This document shows positions 23,486 to 42,486 of a DNA stretch of 64,000 bases, piece after piece. Below the pieces are notes generated by a model, which did not search any database, had not been told where the DNA came from, and saw only the letters and a program-made list of their open reading frames with translations. The first letter of the stretch is position 1. Every line of letters begins with the position of its first letter. Both the position numbers and the translations under genes were made by a program. Location: contig OY987308.1 in the NCBI GenBank assembly GCA_963920635.1, positions 22,349,096 to 22,413,095 of the forward strand. The letters run 5' to 3'. The stretch is from Pseudeuparius sepicola. Lineage: Eukaryota > Arthropoda > Insecta > Coleoptera > Anthribidae.

Positions 23486-24539
23486 TACATTTTTGAAATA
23501 TGTAGCTTAATATTTTTAAATCCGATATTTTCTACCTCAAAAATAGAATGCCTTATTCCACAACAGGATGCAAGAATTATTAAGTTTTATAAAAACCAAG
23601 GAAATGTCTACTATAGGTAGGTACTTCGGAATAAGTACTATTACCTTAATTATATTATGAGACTAACTACGTCTACTCATGTATATTGTAGATAATATTA
23701 TGAATATGCTAAATCGATTTTTTATATATAGGTATCTTTGTCTCGTGAGAAAGTGAACTCTATGGGATAATACTTTTACTCAATGCAAATTAATTAAGTA
23801 CAATATGTTATAAATTTACAATTTAATGTCGTAAGTTTTGTAACCACACTTTCTTGTATAACGGTATGTGTGTAGAATTCTAAAAAAATATATAAAGAAT
23901 TAATAATATTTATAGTTGCTATTTGCAAGTGTGACATTATATTGTTTGTAGGTATTATTAATTAATTATTAATATCTTAATCTATGTTTAACAGCTTGCA
24001 TACAAGCACAAAATTTCACAATTTAAGTATTCATTTTGTGTTTTCTAAACAAAATGTCAAACTGCATTTATATTAATTAGGCTATCTTGATTTTGAATCG
24101 TTTCATAATAATTATTTTGAAAGTTTACATCTTCACTTCTCCCAATCAAAATATCTTTCACTTTTATAGACATATTATGTATAGTAGTCGCTTGTTATTT
24201 CGAATGTGAAATTTAGACCAACTCTTACTTTGTGAAGATAGGTAGGTATATTTAAAAAAATCTAGTAAGTATTTAAAAATTTAAAAGCGCACATGCAATA
24301 TGTACCATTAAAATAACTGCGGAAATGAAATACATAATATTTTTCAAGCAAATAACCAACTAAATTGCATAATATTAAAATTATTTTTAACGACATCTAA
24401 TTGATATAATATATAGTTTGGTTATGCAAAATCTTAACTACTTAACACACAAAATTGGTAACTGCATTACCTCTACTCTGTCAGATTCTGAAAACAATAT
24501 TGGCGTTCTATAAAACTGTAATAGGTATGTATAATAGCT

Positions 24540-24970
24540 AACCTCGGCACTGAAGTTCTTTATTATGAAATCGGCAGTGAAGTGTCTCAAAATCTCCATT
24601 AAAAGCTCAGAAATCGGCACTGAAGTAGCCCATTATTGTACGCTTTTTTCAATAAGTAGGCCTTGGCGAGATGTAAACATCAAACGTCAGACGCGGAGCC
24701 ATCGGCCGTCAAAAGTGACCAAATATTCAAAACCCGGTCAATAAAGGCCCATTTAACTTTTGGGAAGCGCCGTGCCTCGTCATACTTAGAGCGATCGTCA
24801 AAGTCAAGCGACACCGCGCGCTGTCGATTCATGGACGGGTGATCCCTTATGATTATTTTTTTGCCTAATAAAACTTTTTTTTATTTGCCTCGGCCAGAGG
24901 CCCCTGCAACTAAATTCCACATGAGTCATACAAAGTTGAACTTTAATGCCTTGGTACATAAATAACTATT
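24540..24970 (-). mobile_element. Repeat with coding-like remnant, inverted copy at 38360-38960
   Basis: Read on the minus strand this matches the + strand of 38380-38960, including GGGATCACCCGTCC, the CGATCGCTC block and the GGTTTTGAATATTTGGTCAC tail. Both copies keep a short frame (ending in KLNEALSAGF in the 38.7-kb copy) that is broken in both. I do not recognise the product. Confidence 0.55.
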
Positions 24971-25081
24971 TTATCAAAACAATATATCAATAACTTTTAG
25001 GCAAACATTATTGACCTAAACCTAACACCATTTATGCGATTCCAAAATAGAACTGCGTTGCTATTTTGAGTCACCACTAAC

Positions 25082-25390
25082 CTACACCACCACTTTCCGC
25101 TTGTTCTGCATAAACAATTTTATTGCATCAGGAAGGGTAAACGCTTCGTAACGAGGTATTTTGGGAAATGAAGGTTTTGAACAAACAATATTTTCCACAC
25201 CGCGATCTATAAGTACCACAAGCAAATATAAAAGGAATTTGGTCATTTGGCAAATACAAGCTTCCAGAAATTTGTGGGTTTGAAGAAGATATTTCAATGA
25301 ATGCGTAGGGTTTCTGATAGTTTCAGGCACTTCCGGATTCTTGCTTAGCAAAATAAAGACCAAAATGTTGTTACAGCAACAGGGGGGCAT
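25082..25390 (-). CDS. Doubtful 102-residue ORF
   Basis: An ATG-started frame contains two hydrophobic stretches (NNILVFILL and FLLYLLVVLI) and a basic C-terminus. I see no family resemblance, no splice context and no promoter. It borders a repeat (24540-24970), so it may be a transposon remnant or a chance frame in AT-rich DNA. Confidence 0.15.
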   Translation of the reverse strand: MPPCCCNNILVFILLSKNPEVPETIRNPTHSLKYLLQTHKFLEACICQMTKFLLYLLVVLIDRGVENIVCSKPSFPKIPRYEAFTLPDAIKLFMQNKRKVVV

Positions 25391-25439
25391 TTTCTACACT
25401 CGATAGGATTACTATGGTTTTTACATCAACATTTTTTAA

Positions 25440-27600
25440 ATCGAATAACAAAAAAAAATCCGATGTAGCGGACTTTAATGTACAGTGTGATCACGTATAT
25501 TTGGGTGTGAAAAAATACGTGATCACATGGTACCTATGTGACACTCTAGGTATAATTTGCGATGATTTCCACTGAATTATATATAATTCGCGAATGCCCT
25601 GTTACTCTCAAATGAGAACTACATATGGAAATAAGACAATCGAATGCGACCTGAGGTGGCCTAAAAGGATATGCTTTCAGAAGATTGGTTTATACGTCCC
25701 AATGGCCTGTCATCTATTTTCATATCACGCGTTTCTCGCGTCAGAGAATTCCTCTGTTTGAGTCAACATGGCCGAATTTATGTTATTAAATTTGGGGGTG
25801 AGGCCAGTTCGTCATTCCTTAGAAGGGCGTGACAGATGTGGTAGGCTTGGCCATGAAAATGTGATGTCAACCAGTTTGAAAATAGTTTTTTTTGTTAAAT
25901 TCATAATTAGTTTTTCTATATAGGCATAGGCATAGGTTCCACTATTGACGAGTCTCGATGCACTTATTCCAAAAACTATAAACTTTTTATGGATATAATC
26001 GAAGATTTATAAAAGATACATACCAATAGTTTATGTTCTATTAACTATATGTTCTTGCTTCTACTACCTAGGCAAATTATATAGTTTATTGTTGTGATTA
26101 TTTAAGTAATTTGAACTTTCAAAGTTATATTTTTTATACGTCTAATAAACATACAACAATGACGAGAAAGCTTCCTCCAGTAGCCGATTAAAAGCAGTAA
26201 TTTTATTCTGCTGTTGGAGAATAAGTAGATAATACACAAAGTACTGGATATTGTAGTATCGAGCAACTATATTTATTTGTATTTAACTACAAAAATACAG
26301 ATGCGACATTGTGAACTACAGTGTTAGTGTAAAATAGACGAGTACTTAAAAAAATGAACAGTTTATTATCTATTTTTAGGCCAATACTTTAATACAGTTT
26401 TCAAGAGTTAAGAATAACAGTATTTTTACAAAATAGTCAAAGCAATAAAATTATTTCATGCAAGATATTCCACCAAAACTTTTTTACAATAAAACATTGA
26501 AAATAAAATAGATGTTAACCTTAACGTGACAAACCCGATTTTGTAGGTAAATTTAAAGATAAATTAATGGTTTGAAACCCAAATACATGGGTTTGAACTA
26601 TGAATAAAGAACCCCAGGAAGGAGCAAATTTGGGCTTAACGCTCGACCGGGACAGTCTCTGCATATTGTTGTTGTTCAAGAAACTGGGGATGATTAGGTT
26701 CAAACCAGGGACTCTTTAAAGTAAGGGGACCCCGCATTATACTTTCCAAAGTGAGGCCTATTCTTTCCCCATTCTAATGGTATCAGTGATGCCAAGTATG
26801 CCATTTTATTGGAGAATCTATGAATATAACAGGTAGGTACTTTGATTGTTAGTAAGAATTAATAATGGTTTCCATGATTTCTAAAAATTAGACTTGACAA
26901 TTTTGTGTCTACAAGTGCAGAATGTGGCAACTGTCAAATGAAACAAATTTATTTTATAGTTGAAATTGATTTCCAGCAATTATTTCCACGAATTTAAGTA
27001 ATAAAAGTATGGTAAGTCAGTAGTGCCGATTTTGCTTATTTAAGAATTTGTCGCTATTGCACCTTGTTACCAGGTTCCTCAATCCATTTGTAACATGTAT
27101 ACTTGCACTTTCTTCCCTTGTTGAATGTATCTACCCAAAGAACATTCACGGATTTCAGGATTGACTAATAAGATTAGGTCTAGTAGTTCCAATGATGTAG
27201 TTTTGCTCGGTGTTCATTATAAAATTTTTGTAATTTTATTTCTCTTCCAAGGTACCTCACAAACTTAAAATAAACTTGTAGTCGAAGATAAAAACTCTTT
27301 AAAAAAGACCTGACCGAAGCTTAAAATTTTCGAAATACGATTTTTGTTTTGAACTAGGTACCTACTTATAAGTAATGCCCACGTAATGGGAATTGTAGGA
27401 TTAATAAAGGTGATACAGGAAAAATCTGGTTGCAATTATGGGGACTACTACAGGCGGCCGCATTACCTTTATAATTGACACATCTGAGTATCTGGAAGTT
27501 AGAAAAGTTAAAAATTGTGAATTATGATGGGAAATATTTTGCCTCCTTTAGAATCTATGGCACTGGCATGTCACATAAAACCTGATGGCAGTTGGACACT
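25440..27600. other. No gene seen
   Basis: The stretch is AT-rich and holds a short hairpin at about 25492-25526 (GTGATCACGTAT / ATACGTGATCAC) and a solo repeat end at about 26596-26660 shared with 15714 (CTCGACCGGGACAGTCTC). No exon or RNA gene is supported. Confidence 0.45.
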
Positions 27601-27839
27601 GACATATAACATAACCTTGTATCAGCCCCCTTGTGGTCTCCTTGGAGTCAACAGAAAACAAACTTCCCCTCAAGGCTTCACTTTTTCTATGTGATAGACT
27701 GTGGCATGCTGGGTCACCTTATTTTAAAGAGACCCTGGTTCAAGCTGTGTGGCCATATTTTCGATAAACAATTTATGATGAAAATGTCAAAGCAGACAGA
27801 GGCCGTTATAATTTTGTTTTAAATTTGAGTATACAGTGT

Positions 27840-28245
27840 GTTCCAAGATGGTTATTTGGTTGATATATCAACTGACTTTTGCACCGCCTGATACTACACG
27901 CGATTAATTCTCTCGGACTTTCTTCCCGCTTCCTACCTTCTCCATATCGCCAATGTGAAGGTCCCTGGAGCGCTCGAAGCCAAAAAAAACTCTTCACCGT
28001 GCACTACATGTACCGATACGCGGAGAGAGTCTTTCTCTTGCAACGGCTAGCCGCGACCATCGGCAACGGACTTGTGTTTTTCACTCTCGCCGACCGGGCG
28101 AGACACCCGGTGGCACACTTTTATAAGACTTTGTCCCCACTTGGCCAAAAATTGGGGAAACTGGCGGATTTTCATGGATCCGAAGGTGTAAGGCTGTTAG
28201 CACTTGGTTGCCAACACGTAAGGTGTATTACAGCATAGACTCCTT
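27840..28245 (+). other. GC-richer island with an open frame, unassigned
   Basis: This stretch is clearly richer in G+C and CpG than its neighbours. A + strand frame without stops runs from about 27879 to 28238 (including SLGLSSRFLPSPYRQCEGPW and LAATIGNGLVFFTLADRARH). I do not recognise the product. There is no obvious initiator in context. It could be an exon of an unknown gene, a processed fragment or transposon sequence. Confidence 0.25.
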
Positions 28246-28299
28246 GGTGATAACCATATCAGAGCATGTTTATGAGAATATGAATATAATATATTTAAC

Positions 28300-28900
28300 T
28301 CGGGCACAGACTCAACGATACAGAAAATCGTATGAGTTTTATCGTATGTAATATCACAAGTGCGAGAAATTTTATCGATAATTTTTTCGAAAGCGCTATT
28401 TTGCCTAGAAACATTACGAGTATAAATTGGTCTTTTATTTTATCTCTGAAAATAAAAGCCCAATTTGTACGAGTGGTTTTGCTAATGGGCAAAATAGCGC
28501 TTAGGAATAAAATTATTTAGAAAAAATTCCGACACGAGTGGTTTTTGTCGAGATTATTTCACGAATACGATTTAATAATTTCTGTATTAATTTTTTTTAT
28601 GTTTACATTTCCAAAACGACTCATTTTATACGAGTTTATTGACAGCTTCGATTGTAGCGTTCGAGTAAACAAACATGACGCTTGGATATCCAAGGCAAAT
28701 GCGATTATACTTCCACCCTGTTAGCGTTGGTTTATTTTCTGAATGTGTGTCATAAATTTAAACTGAGACGGAGGTCTAATAACAACAATTTAGTAATGTA
28801 AAAGTTAGGTATATAAATTCATTGATACAATGCTTAATATTACCGCAACATAATTTATAAGCTGCATAATTTAGAACATTGTAAAACACACCAATTTTAA
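28300..28900. mobile_element. MITE-like repeat, inverted partner of 14480-14990
   Basis: It contains an internal palindrome around 28390-28510 (AAGCGCTATTTTGCC / GGCAAAATAGCGCTT). It then matches 14480-14990 in reverse (CTTGGATATCCAAGGCAAAT). It is non-coding. Confidence 0.65.
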
Positions 28901-29109
28901 GAAGTACGTGTTTGTATCGAACAGATTCGCGGTTGCTAAGCAACGAAGTGATAATTGCACAAATGGTATTACCGCTTTGGTATGCAAAAGTGCAATTATC
29001 GCTAGCGGAGGCATATGATTGGTTAGATTTTTATGGAAGGAGCTACCTTATTGGATGCAAGCAGTATGAGGGAAATAATCGTTATAAAACAAGAGAATGA
29101 AAAGGTGCA

Positions 29110-30590
29110 CTACCTAAAATGATGGACCTGCAAGAACAATGAGACAACTTCAATAAAGTTACGAGTAAAGCCATCATCCAAAAACAGTGCAAGTGAGATA
29201 CATAGAAATTGACATCTTTAACTTATAATCCATCTCCAGAAAAAACATCAGTGCAAAATTCCAGTTCAGCAGCTCGACCATTTTGGAATATATATTGCCA
29301 CAATTCACTTAAAAAAAAACTTCAACAAGTATTTCACTCAACAAGCGTCTAAGACAAAAATGTTATACGACAAACTCGCATTTTTTTAAGACGAGATATG
29401 AAATTATATGGGATATGTTGCTTTATAAAGAACGAGTCAATAAAATTTTTAAAAATATTTTAATTTTTGATCCCAATAGACCCAAAGTTAGTCATATCTA
29501 ATATTTAAAACTGATACAATAGTTGTATTCTCACGGAAGTTGCCAACAATTTTCATATTAAACTTTTTTTTGCTCTAGAAATAAAAATGCCTTCTTAGTA
29601 TAGTATTTCTAAAGTCACTTGAAACAGCATAAAAAAACTCTAATTGGCGTCACAAAAAGAATATAGGACATAAGCGTCACGCAGTTTTCAAAAATATACA
29701 TATTCTACAAGCAACATAATATTTTTAAGGTTGTCGTCAAACACAACGTAAAGGTTAATGCACCATATAATATTATTGTCAAAAGGTCTCTAAGAAGCCA
29801 TATCGATTATAACTATTTACGCAAGTATATCCTAAGATCTGTGAAATTATGGCACGGCTATCCACCGCATTTCGCTGCACAAGTGGCCAGCCGTCGAACA
29901 ATGTAACCCATGCTAGTATTGGCGAGCATGCAGTCACTTGTTTTTACTACATAGATATCGTCTCTGTCTCCATCATATCTTTTTACTGAGAATACCAAGT
30001 GCGCTTTAATATTGGTAAAAAAGTGTTTTGTCTCGTATTTTATTGCCGAGGCGCCTGTTCTCGAGCTACCCTGGTACCTCAGCATTTACCACGCTCTGCT
30101 TCTGGTAAAAATGCCAGACTTATCAGCAGAAATCACCCGTATAAAATTCAAAGCTTTTTATGCTGTTCCAAGTAACTTCATTTAAACCTTTAAAGCTTTT
30201 TCCAGGTTGTTCAATGACGTAGATGTATTTTAAAACTGACCACATCCATTTACATACGCATGTGCCATTTAAAAACCCCCGTGTTCGATGAGTCATCATA
30301 TGCGCTCAGATAAAGAACACTCGGTATGCATATTTTCGGTTTATATATTTTTTTGAGGATTACTTATTATTTGCTTTTCCTACGGAGTATGAGTAAGAGA
30401 TCGCGGAATTACCTCTTAGATAATAGGAAGTGGATGCAGTGACCTAAGTTTTATATAGTCGAGGGCTGAGAATAGGATAATATGACATGACGGTAAATTA
30501 TATTAAAAGTTTTTCAATGACTTTTTTATAATTAGAGGAAAAAATTGTGAATATGAAAATTGTATAAAATTGTCTTTTAAATTATAGAAG
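29110..30590. other. No gene supported
   Basis: The DNA is AT-rich. A 75-residue ATG frame on the minus strand at 29858-30085 has no recognisable domain and no splice signals that I would defend. Confidence 0.4.
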
Positions 30591-30595
30591 GCGTT

Positions 30596-31078
30596 CTATA
30601 ATGCTTCCATTTTATGCAACACAGAGAGCACAATATGCCTTCTTAATAAACTTCCTTTGATCTCCTGAGATATTTTTTCTTTAACTTGGTCGATATTATT
30701 TGACCTCTCCGCATATACCCATTCCTTCAAAGTGTCCCACAGAAATAAATCGAGTGGGATCAAGTCTGGGCTTCTGGCAGGCCAAACGATAGTTCCATTT
30801 GAACCAATCCACTCTACAAAAGTGTCATCTAAATTTCTCTTGACAGCATTTGATTTATGTGCTGGAGCACCGCCTTGTTGCCAAACAATATTCGGCTCAT
30901 TAACTTGATTCAATAGATTAGAAATTTCTCCTCTTAAGAGCTGTAGATATTTTAGTCCAGTTAAACCACCTTCAAAAAATATTGAAACAATGATTACCAA
31001 ACCATTATTAAAATATTAAAACACCACATGTTGTAAAAGTTGCTTCATCAGTCCACAATATAGAATCTGTAGTAGTAT
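30596..31078 (-). pseudogene. Tc1/mariner-superfamily transposase, C-terminal remnant
   Basis: The minus strand keeps the DDE core of a mariner-like transposase: ILWTDEATFT at about 31060, WQQGGAPAHKS, then WPARSPDLIPLDLFLW and a C-terminal helix ending at a stop. A frame break with stops lies near 31010. The second catalytic Asp, expected as QQDGAPAH in this family, is Gly here. Both defects mean the copy is inactive. No N-terminal HTH part is present. Confidence 0.85.
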
Positions 31079-31120
31079 AATAACCATAGAATTAGTAATA
31101 GAATAGTAATGTCTTGTATA

Positions 31121-31481
31121 CAGCGTGGTCAGTTAAGGGCGGCCCTCGGCCATTTCTCGGGAACTATGCAAGCTAGAAAGATGCGGTAAAAAAATTGTTT
31201 ATAAAAGTGACCCAAATAATTTCAATGAAAATGTTTTCAAGTTCCTTCGTTTGCCGTCAGGGGGCGAATTCGCCATGTTGTTGTATAAAACTGTCTTTTC
31301 CTCCACAAATCGCCTACCTTATCTGGATCTGAAATAGTAAACGAACGAACGGAAAACGAAATAACTTGAAAACATTTTCATTGAAATTATTTGGGTCACT
31401 TTTATTGATTTTTTACCGCATCTTTCTAGCTTGCATAGTTCCCGAGAAATGGCCGAGGGCCGCCCTTAACTGATCACGCTG
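31121..31481. mobile_element. 361-bp palindromic MITE, TA target
   Basis: The ends CAGCGTGGTCAGTTAAGGGC and GCCCTTAACTGATCACGCTG are inverted, TA flanks both sides, and the arms match for over 100 bp. It is non-coding. Confidence 0.85.
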
Positions 31482-32053
31482 TATATGGTTGAAAGCAGAA
31501 AATTGCGTAGATTTCGAAATATAAAGGGTGTTCCATCTAAAAAAAACATTAAGTTTGATCTATATCTCCAAAACGTATCATTCATTTGTTTTTTATACAA
31601 TTTTTATATTTATCTACATTTTTTACACGTAAGGACTTTTATACCATGGAAATATTGTCTCTATTAGCCTTACAGAACCCACCACTCACAAAACTAGAAA
31701 AAAAATGGAAATTATTCACTGAGCGATATTATTTTTGGCCCTGGACTATAGGTAACGTGGATTACGGGAATACCTTATTCAACGACTATACCAAATGTTC
31801 GAAATCGTGACTGTGCCAGTACGCAAAGTAAAGTTCAAGTAGAAGAGTCACCGTAGTCAAAATAAACAGACCGGCACCAGCCTCTTTGTCTATTTACTCG
31901 TATAGAGCTTTGACGCGCAAATTTAAACAAATTGCGTACAATGTATAGTGGCAAACGTAAATAAAGCTATTTCCAGGCGTGCGGACCACGTTTGCGGTTA
32001 TAGGCGCGGATGTGAGCGGTACTTTAAAGTGCTGAAGATTCGGGTACTTCGTG

Positions 32054-32059
32054 TCAGTT
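32054..32059 (+). promoter_or_regulatory. Candidate initiator TCAGTT of the + Spaetzle-like gene
   Basis: TCAGTT fits the arthropod Inr consensus and lies 56 nt before the chosen ATG, in a locally GC-richer leader. I see no TATA box at the right distance. Confidence 0.3.
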
Positions 32060-32111
32060 GTCGATCGAAGCCGATAAACGAACGAACGAGACCAGTAGGT
32101 ACCCACCCGAG

Positions 32112-38116
<6,005 letters not shown>

Positions 38117-38359
38117 GGGGGCACCCAGGCACCCAGGCGGCGAAAATAATAATAATTTTCATTATTTCATTTCATTTCATTTCATTCTTAGCGAGAACCT
38201 AGAATTTGTTTTTGTTTTAAAAAATGCCATTCGAAATTGTTAGTAGGAACAACGGGACTAGTGTGCACTTATTTGATATCGATATTTTGAAATACCAAAT
38301 GTGATACGAGATACTATAGGCCCAATTTTTTTGTCATAAGGAGGACGAAATAGTTATTT

Positions 38360-38960
38360 ATGTACCAAGGCACTGAAGTTCAACTTTTTATGACTCATGT
38401 GGAGTTTAGTTGCTGAGGCCTCTGGCCGAGGCAAATAAACCACATGAGTCATAAAAAGAACTTCAGTGCCGAGGTACATATTATATTTTTCTTGAAATCG
38501 GAAAAAAAATGTTTTATTAGGCAAGAAAATATAATAAGGGATCACCCGTCCACGAACCGACTACGCGCGGCGTTGCTTGACTTTACCGATCGCTCTACCT
38601 TGGACAAGTATAATGATGTACGGCACCTTCTGACAGAAAAACCAAACTGCTGCTTCTTGTGCCGCTTACACAACAAATCTATTGTTTTTCAAATTTACTA
38701 AAATATGTATACTGAAGGATTGCGCTTCTATAGGAAACAATTTCGCAATGTGTACGAAAAGTTAAATGAGGCTTTATCGGCGGGGTTTTGAATATTTGGT
38801 CACTTTTGACGGGCGATTTCTCCGCGTCTGACGTTTGATGTTTACATCTCGCCAAGGCCTACTTATTGAAAAAATCGTACAATAATGGGCTACATTATTG
38901 TACGATTTCTGTGCTTTTAATGACGATTTTGGGACATTTTAATGCCGATTTCAAGAAAAA
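38360..38960 (+). mobile_element. Repeat with broken ORF, inverted partner of 24540-24970
   Basis: It opens with a short palindrome (GGCACTGAAGTTCAACTTTT / AAGAACTTCAGTGCC around CCTCTGGCCGAGG). A coding-like stretch follows (TNRLRAALLDFTDRSTLDKY, then after a stop RNVYEKLNEALSAGF). I do not recognise the family. It lies just downstream of the + Spaetzle-like gene. Confidence 0.55.
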
Positions 38961-38964
38961 GAAA

Positions 38965-41125
38965 TTTCAAGATTTTTTCACAATTTTTTTTTAGTTTACA
39001 GGTATACAAGACTTGTGCATTCACGTTGATAGATGCTAATAATTGTTTCTGTTATATAGTATATAGACACTTTTGTACGATATTTTATTTATTTATTTAT
39101 TTATTATTTTTAATAAAGAGGTATTATTTAGTAATTAATATATTGCTTTCAATTTAACTTACCTACTACCATAGTCAATAATTGATTTTGTTGCTACTGT
39201 TGCGACATTTTATTGCAGGTGCAGTATTGACTGATAAAATTCCAAAAATTATGTTAGATTTGAAAGAGCCGTTTGTGATTTAGCTTATTTAACCTATGCA
39301 GAGATAATTGACATGCAGGTAGCATGTTCGTATTTAGTATTAATGGTGTCACCTATAAGTACTACGCAATGTATTTTGATAAGTTACTTAACAAAACTTT
39401 TCCTTATTGTTGTCAACTTCCTAGTCGACCAATCTGAATTCTGATGGCAGAGGACCTTAAGACACTTGTTTTTACTTATTCTTATCTTGGAAAATGTACG
39501 TGATAATTTTGTGGCGTTGGTTACATAAGATGTAAACCAAACAGTGCACATGCATTTGTACATAATATACAGGATGAATCTTACAATTTTTGTACGGCTC
39601 TTCTGCTTCTTTTTCTTTTTTTTTTCTACAGTAACAAATAATTATTTTGTTATTCGCATGTTTATCGAAAGGTTTTGTCCTAAAATGACTTATTCTATAA
39701 ATTGCCAAAGTTTGGACACCTGATAATAATTTAGAACTATTTCAAGTTTTTGAAGATTTTGGTTGAAGTGTCAGCTATTGGCTTATGTTATGTTTATGAT
39801 AAGCCAATGCCTGACATAGGTGTCAGTCAATCACAAGTCAATCACAAGTCATGCAAAAAACCTTATAATGGTGTACAAATTTTACGTCAATGGGTTAAAT
39901 AGTTCCAATACCTGACACCTCTGTCAGCCATACAATATGTCAGCTATTGGTCACATTTGGCACTGACTATGGAAGACCTTGGAGTACTGTTTTCAAGAGC
40001 ATTAAAACATGTATAGATTTGTCACTCAACGATTCTGAGCCATGTCTTCTTCTTGTCGAAAGTGCTGAACACGACCAATAAATACGATTACGATCTTTAC
40101 AAGTTTACCATGTCGAATTAAATTCAAGCCTTCGATAAATTTCACAATCAATAATAATTGTAAAAAACTATCCTCCATTTTTTCCAAAAAATGTGCCGTT
40201 TGTGAAAAAATCATTTTTGTGGGTTTTAAATTTTTTAACACCCTGTATAATAAGTGGGAAAGAAGTTATCGGTGACTAAGGAAACTCAAAATCCGCTAAA
40301 ACACATTTATAGTATATTAAAAAATGGAGGAAATAACATGCCCCGAAATAGTTCAGAAGCGATATAAAAATGCCAAAAAGGATATTTTCACTATTGGAAC
40401 AATAAATTGAAATGTGAACATTAAAATAACATATTTAAATTGTTAGCTGCAAAGATGTTATTTTTATTTAGATATTTATTATTCGTGTATTGGTTTTATT
40501 CTATCAAGCTTAAAAATTGGACCCCACATTTCCTGATTCTTATCGTTAAACATAGCAAGTATTTTTGGCAAAAGAGACAGCAAGCATTATGATCAGTCTG
40601 TATAAAAATCACAACTATCTCAATCTACGTTATTATATAAAATACCGAACACATAATTTTCGTCGATAGGTAGGCAACTGTGTTTACATTTTACATCGAA
40701 CGCAATTGCAAAAGATTGCAAAGTCATGTCTGAAAATTTGCCAACATAAATAAAACTGTAAAGTAGGTTTACATTTTTATAAATGTAAAAAATTTAAAAA
40801 ATACTTTTTTCCTTCCTATAGCCATAATGAGAAAATATAGGTAGGTACCTATACAGGATGTAACTTTAATTAGTACAATAGTACAACAATTTTAACTGGC
40901 TGTAGGTTTTGACAAATATGAAAAAATTGCTATTATACTTAGAAACATTTTTAGTGCCACTGATTCACGTTCGCATGAAAACGCGGCGGGCAACAACCTT
41001 TTGGAATTCAGCGCATCGCATCGAATTACCGAAATCGCCCGGTTCTCTCGAATTTTGAAGCCGCTGTGAATGATACTGCGATAGAAAAATTACGCAGCGG
41101 AGAGTGGAAACTTCTATTAGGAATA
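38965..41125. other. No gene seen
   Basis: AT-rich intergenic DNA between the two convergent Spaetzle-like genes. Only short frames occur. TGTCAGCTATTGG-type direct repeats cluster at 39770-39960. No exon is supported. Confidence 0.45.
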
Positions 41126-41225
41126 AAGGACGATATTTCGAACAACTTCTGTGAAAAAGTTGCGTCGTTAATAAGTGGGGTGCTGAAAATAAATTAGTGA
41201 AGTGGTTACTAGGTTATGGTGAATC
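41125..41225 (+). repeat. Short interspersed repeat, copy at about 63535-63640
   Basis: GGACGATATTTCGAACAACT here and GGACGATGTTTCGAAGAACT at 63543 head a shared block of about 90 bp. The repeat is non-coding. Confidence 0.6.
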
Positions 41226-41855
41226 TTGATATTATTTTTCTTTATACGGGGTGTTTGGACTGCAGGCGAACACCAGATGTGGAAATTTGCAAATTTTTGC
41301 AGATTTTCAAGGAATTATATGACGGTATGGCAACGCCTTAGTAAGAAGCCATCGCTTCAATAATGAAGGGACCTCTTGTTTCTGAAATTACTTTCATGTG
41401 TGTGCTTTTGGGGTGGTAACCTACCACCAGTTAAAATTTATGTATCAATCAAAGTTACACCCTGTATAACAATACGAATACAGGGTGAGTTTTTGTCCCT
41501 ACAAAAATGGTAACCTGGGGTAAAGTTGAGCATCTGGAATAAGCCTATGAAATTATTTTTTTAACTCAAAAATAAACTTGTCCCTTACAGCATCCTAATT
41601 TAAAGTCTGCAATGTTGCCACAATTCATAAAACCGTATTATTGTTTTAAAATATGTCTTTAAAAAACATTAAATAGCAAATGGCAATTTTTTTAAAATAT
41701 TGTACATATTCTCCTTTATTTTTGAGTTTGAAAATTAACTGCATTCAGCTTTACCCGTGGTTACAATTTTTCTACGGGTCAAAGACTCGACCTGTATGTC
41801 TGCAATTATTAGGTACTCATATTTATTTATTCAGAACTTGCTGTACATGTATACC

Positions 41856-42259
41856 TTTGAATAAAGAATCTCAGGAAGGAGTCAAAGCTCTATGTGTATT
41901 GTAAAATAAGTTTTGACACAACATTTTGGTATCTGACACGGTGATAGGTATGTGGTATTTAGATACTTTTTCGAGTTATTATGCTTAGATGTGCGGCTTG
42001 TGGCACTTCCCTGACCGCTAAAACTAAATGTTTGAGGATAATTATCCATCGGTGAGTAATTTTTTAATTTAAATTAACTTTTGAGGCCATGCACCAAAGT
42101 GGCATAGGCGTTTGTGCAGGTACCTACTTCTTCATAATTGGAAATTTAAAATTAGAATTGCTGTATTATCAATGATTCCTAAATTTAAAGACATTAACGT
42201 GCATTATAACTTTTTGCAAACAAACAAATTTGCTCCTTCCTGGGGTTCTTTATTCAAAG
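41856..42259 (+). mobile_element. THAP-family-3 short element
   Basis: TIRs (CTTTGAATAAAGAATCTCAG and the inverse CTGGGGTTCTTTATTCAAAG) bound about 400 bp. An ATG at 41981 opens a 71-nt, phase-2 exon (MLRCAACGTSLTAKTKC..., His, donor GTGAGT). The exon length and phase match the THAP exon at 43674. The C2 half of a THAP finger is visible; no later exon is present. The right TIR supplies the AATAAA that would serve terminal exon A of the Spaetzle-like gene. Confidence 0.6.
42249..42254 (-). promoter_or_regulatory. Poly(A) signal for terminal exon A, inside a TE end
   Basis: The minus-strand AATAAA lies about 55 nt after the exon A stop, within the terminal repeat of the element at 41856-42259. 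Confidence 0.5.
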
Positions 42260-42308
42260 CTATGCAGTGTTAAAAATCGTGTTTTTTTTCTACTTTTTCA
42301 AGTGTGTA

Positions 42309-42486
42309 TTAAATTTTCCTGATGGTACAAACACAGCAGGAAGGCACTCTGAAGCTGTCCATCAGCAGTTTATCTTGTCCGTTTTCCTTGGATAGGGTCA
42401 TCAGTCGCCTTATTGAATGTTTTTGCTTGCAAGTCGTTATGAATCCGTCGGGAAAAAGTCTCGAGTATTTACATCTCATTCCTTCC
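42309..42486 (-). CDS. spz: Alternative terminal exon A of the - Spaetzle-like gene
   Basis: Behind a pyrimidine-rich acceptor (TTTCATTTCTGATTTGTAG) one base completes a codon. Then EGMRCKYSRLFPDG, TTCKQKHSIRRLMTL and RVPSCCVCTIRKI lead to TAA. It supplies the C-terminal half of the Spaetzle cystine knot (five of seven Cys). It takes the same incoming phase (2) from exon 49061-49239 as exon B at 42724-42898, so either exon can complete the protein. By eye about two in five residues are identical to B, so the pair arose by exon duplication. Confidence 0.85.
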
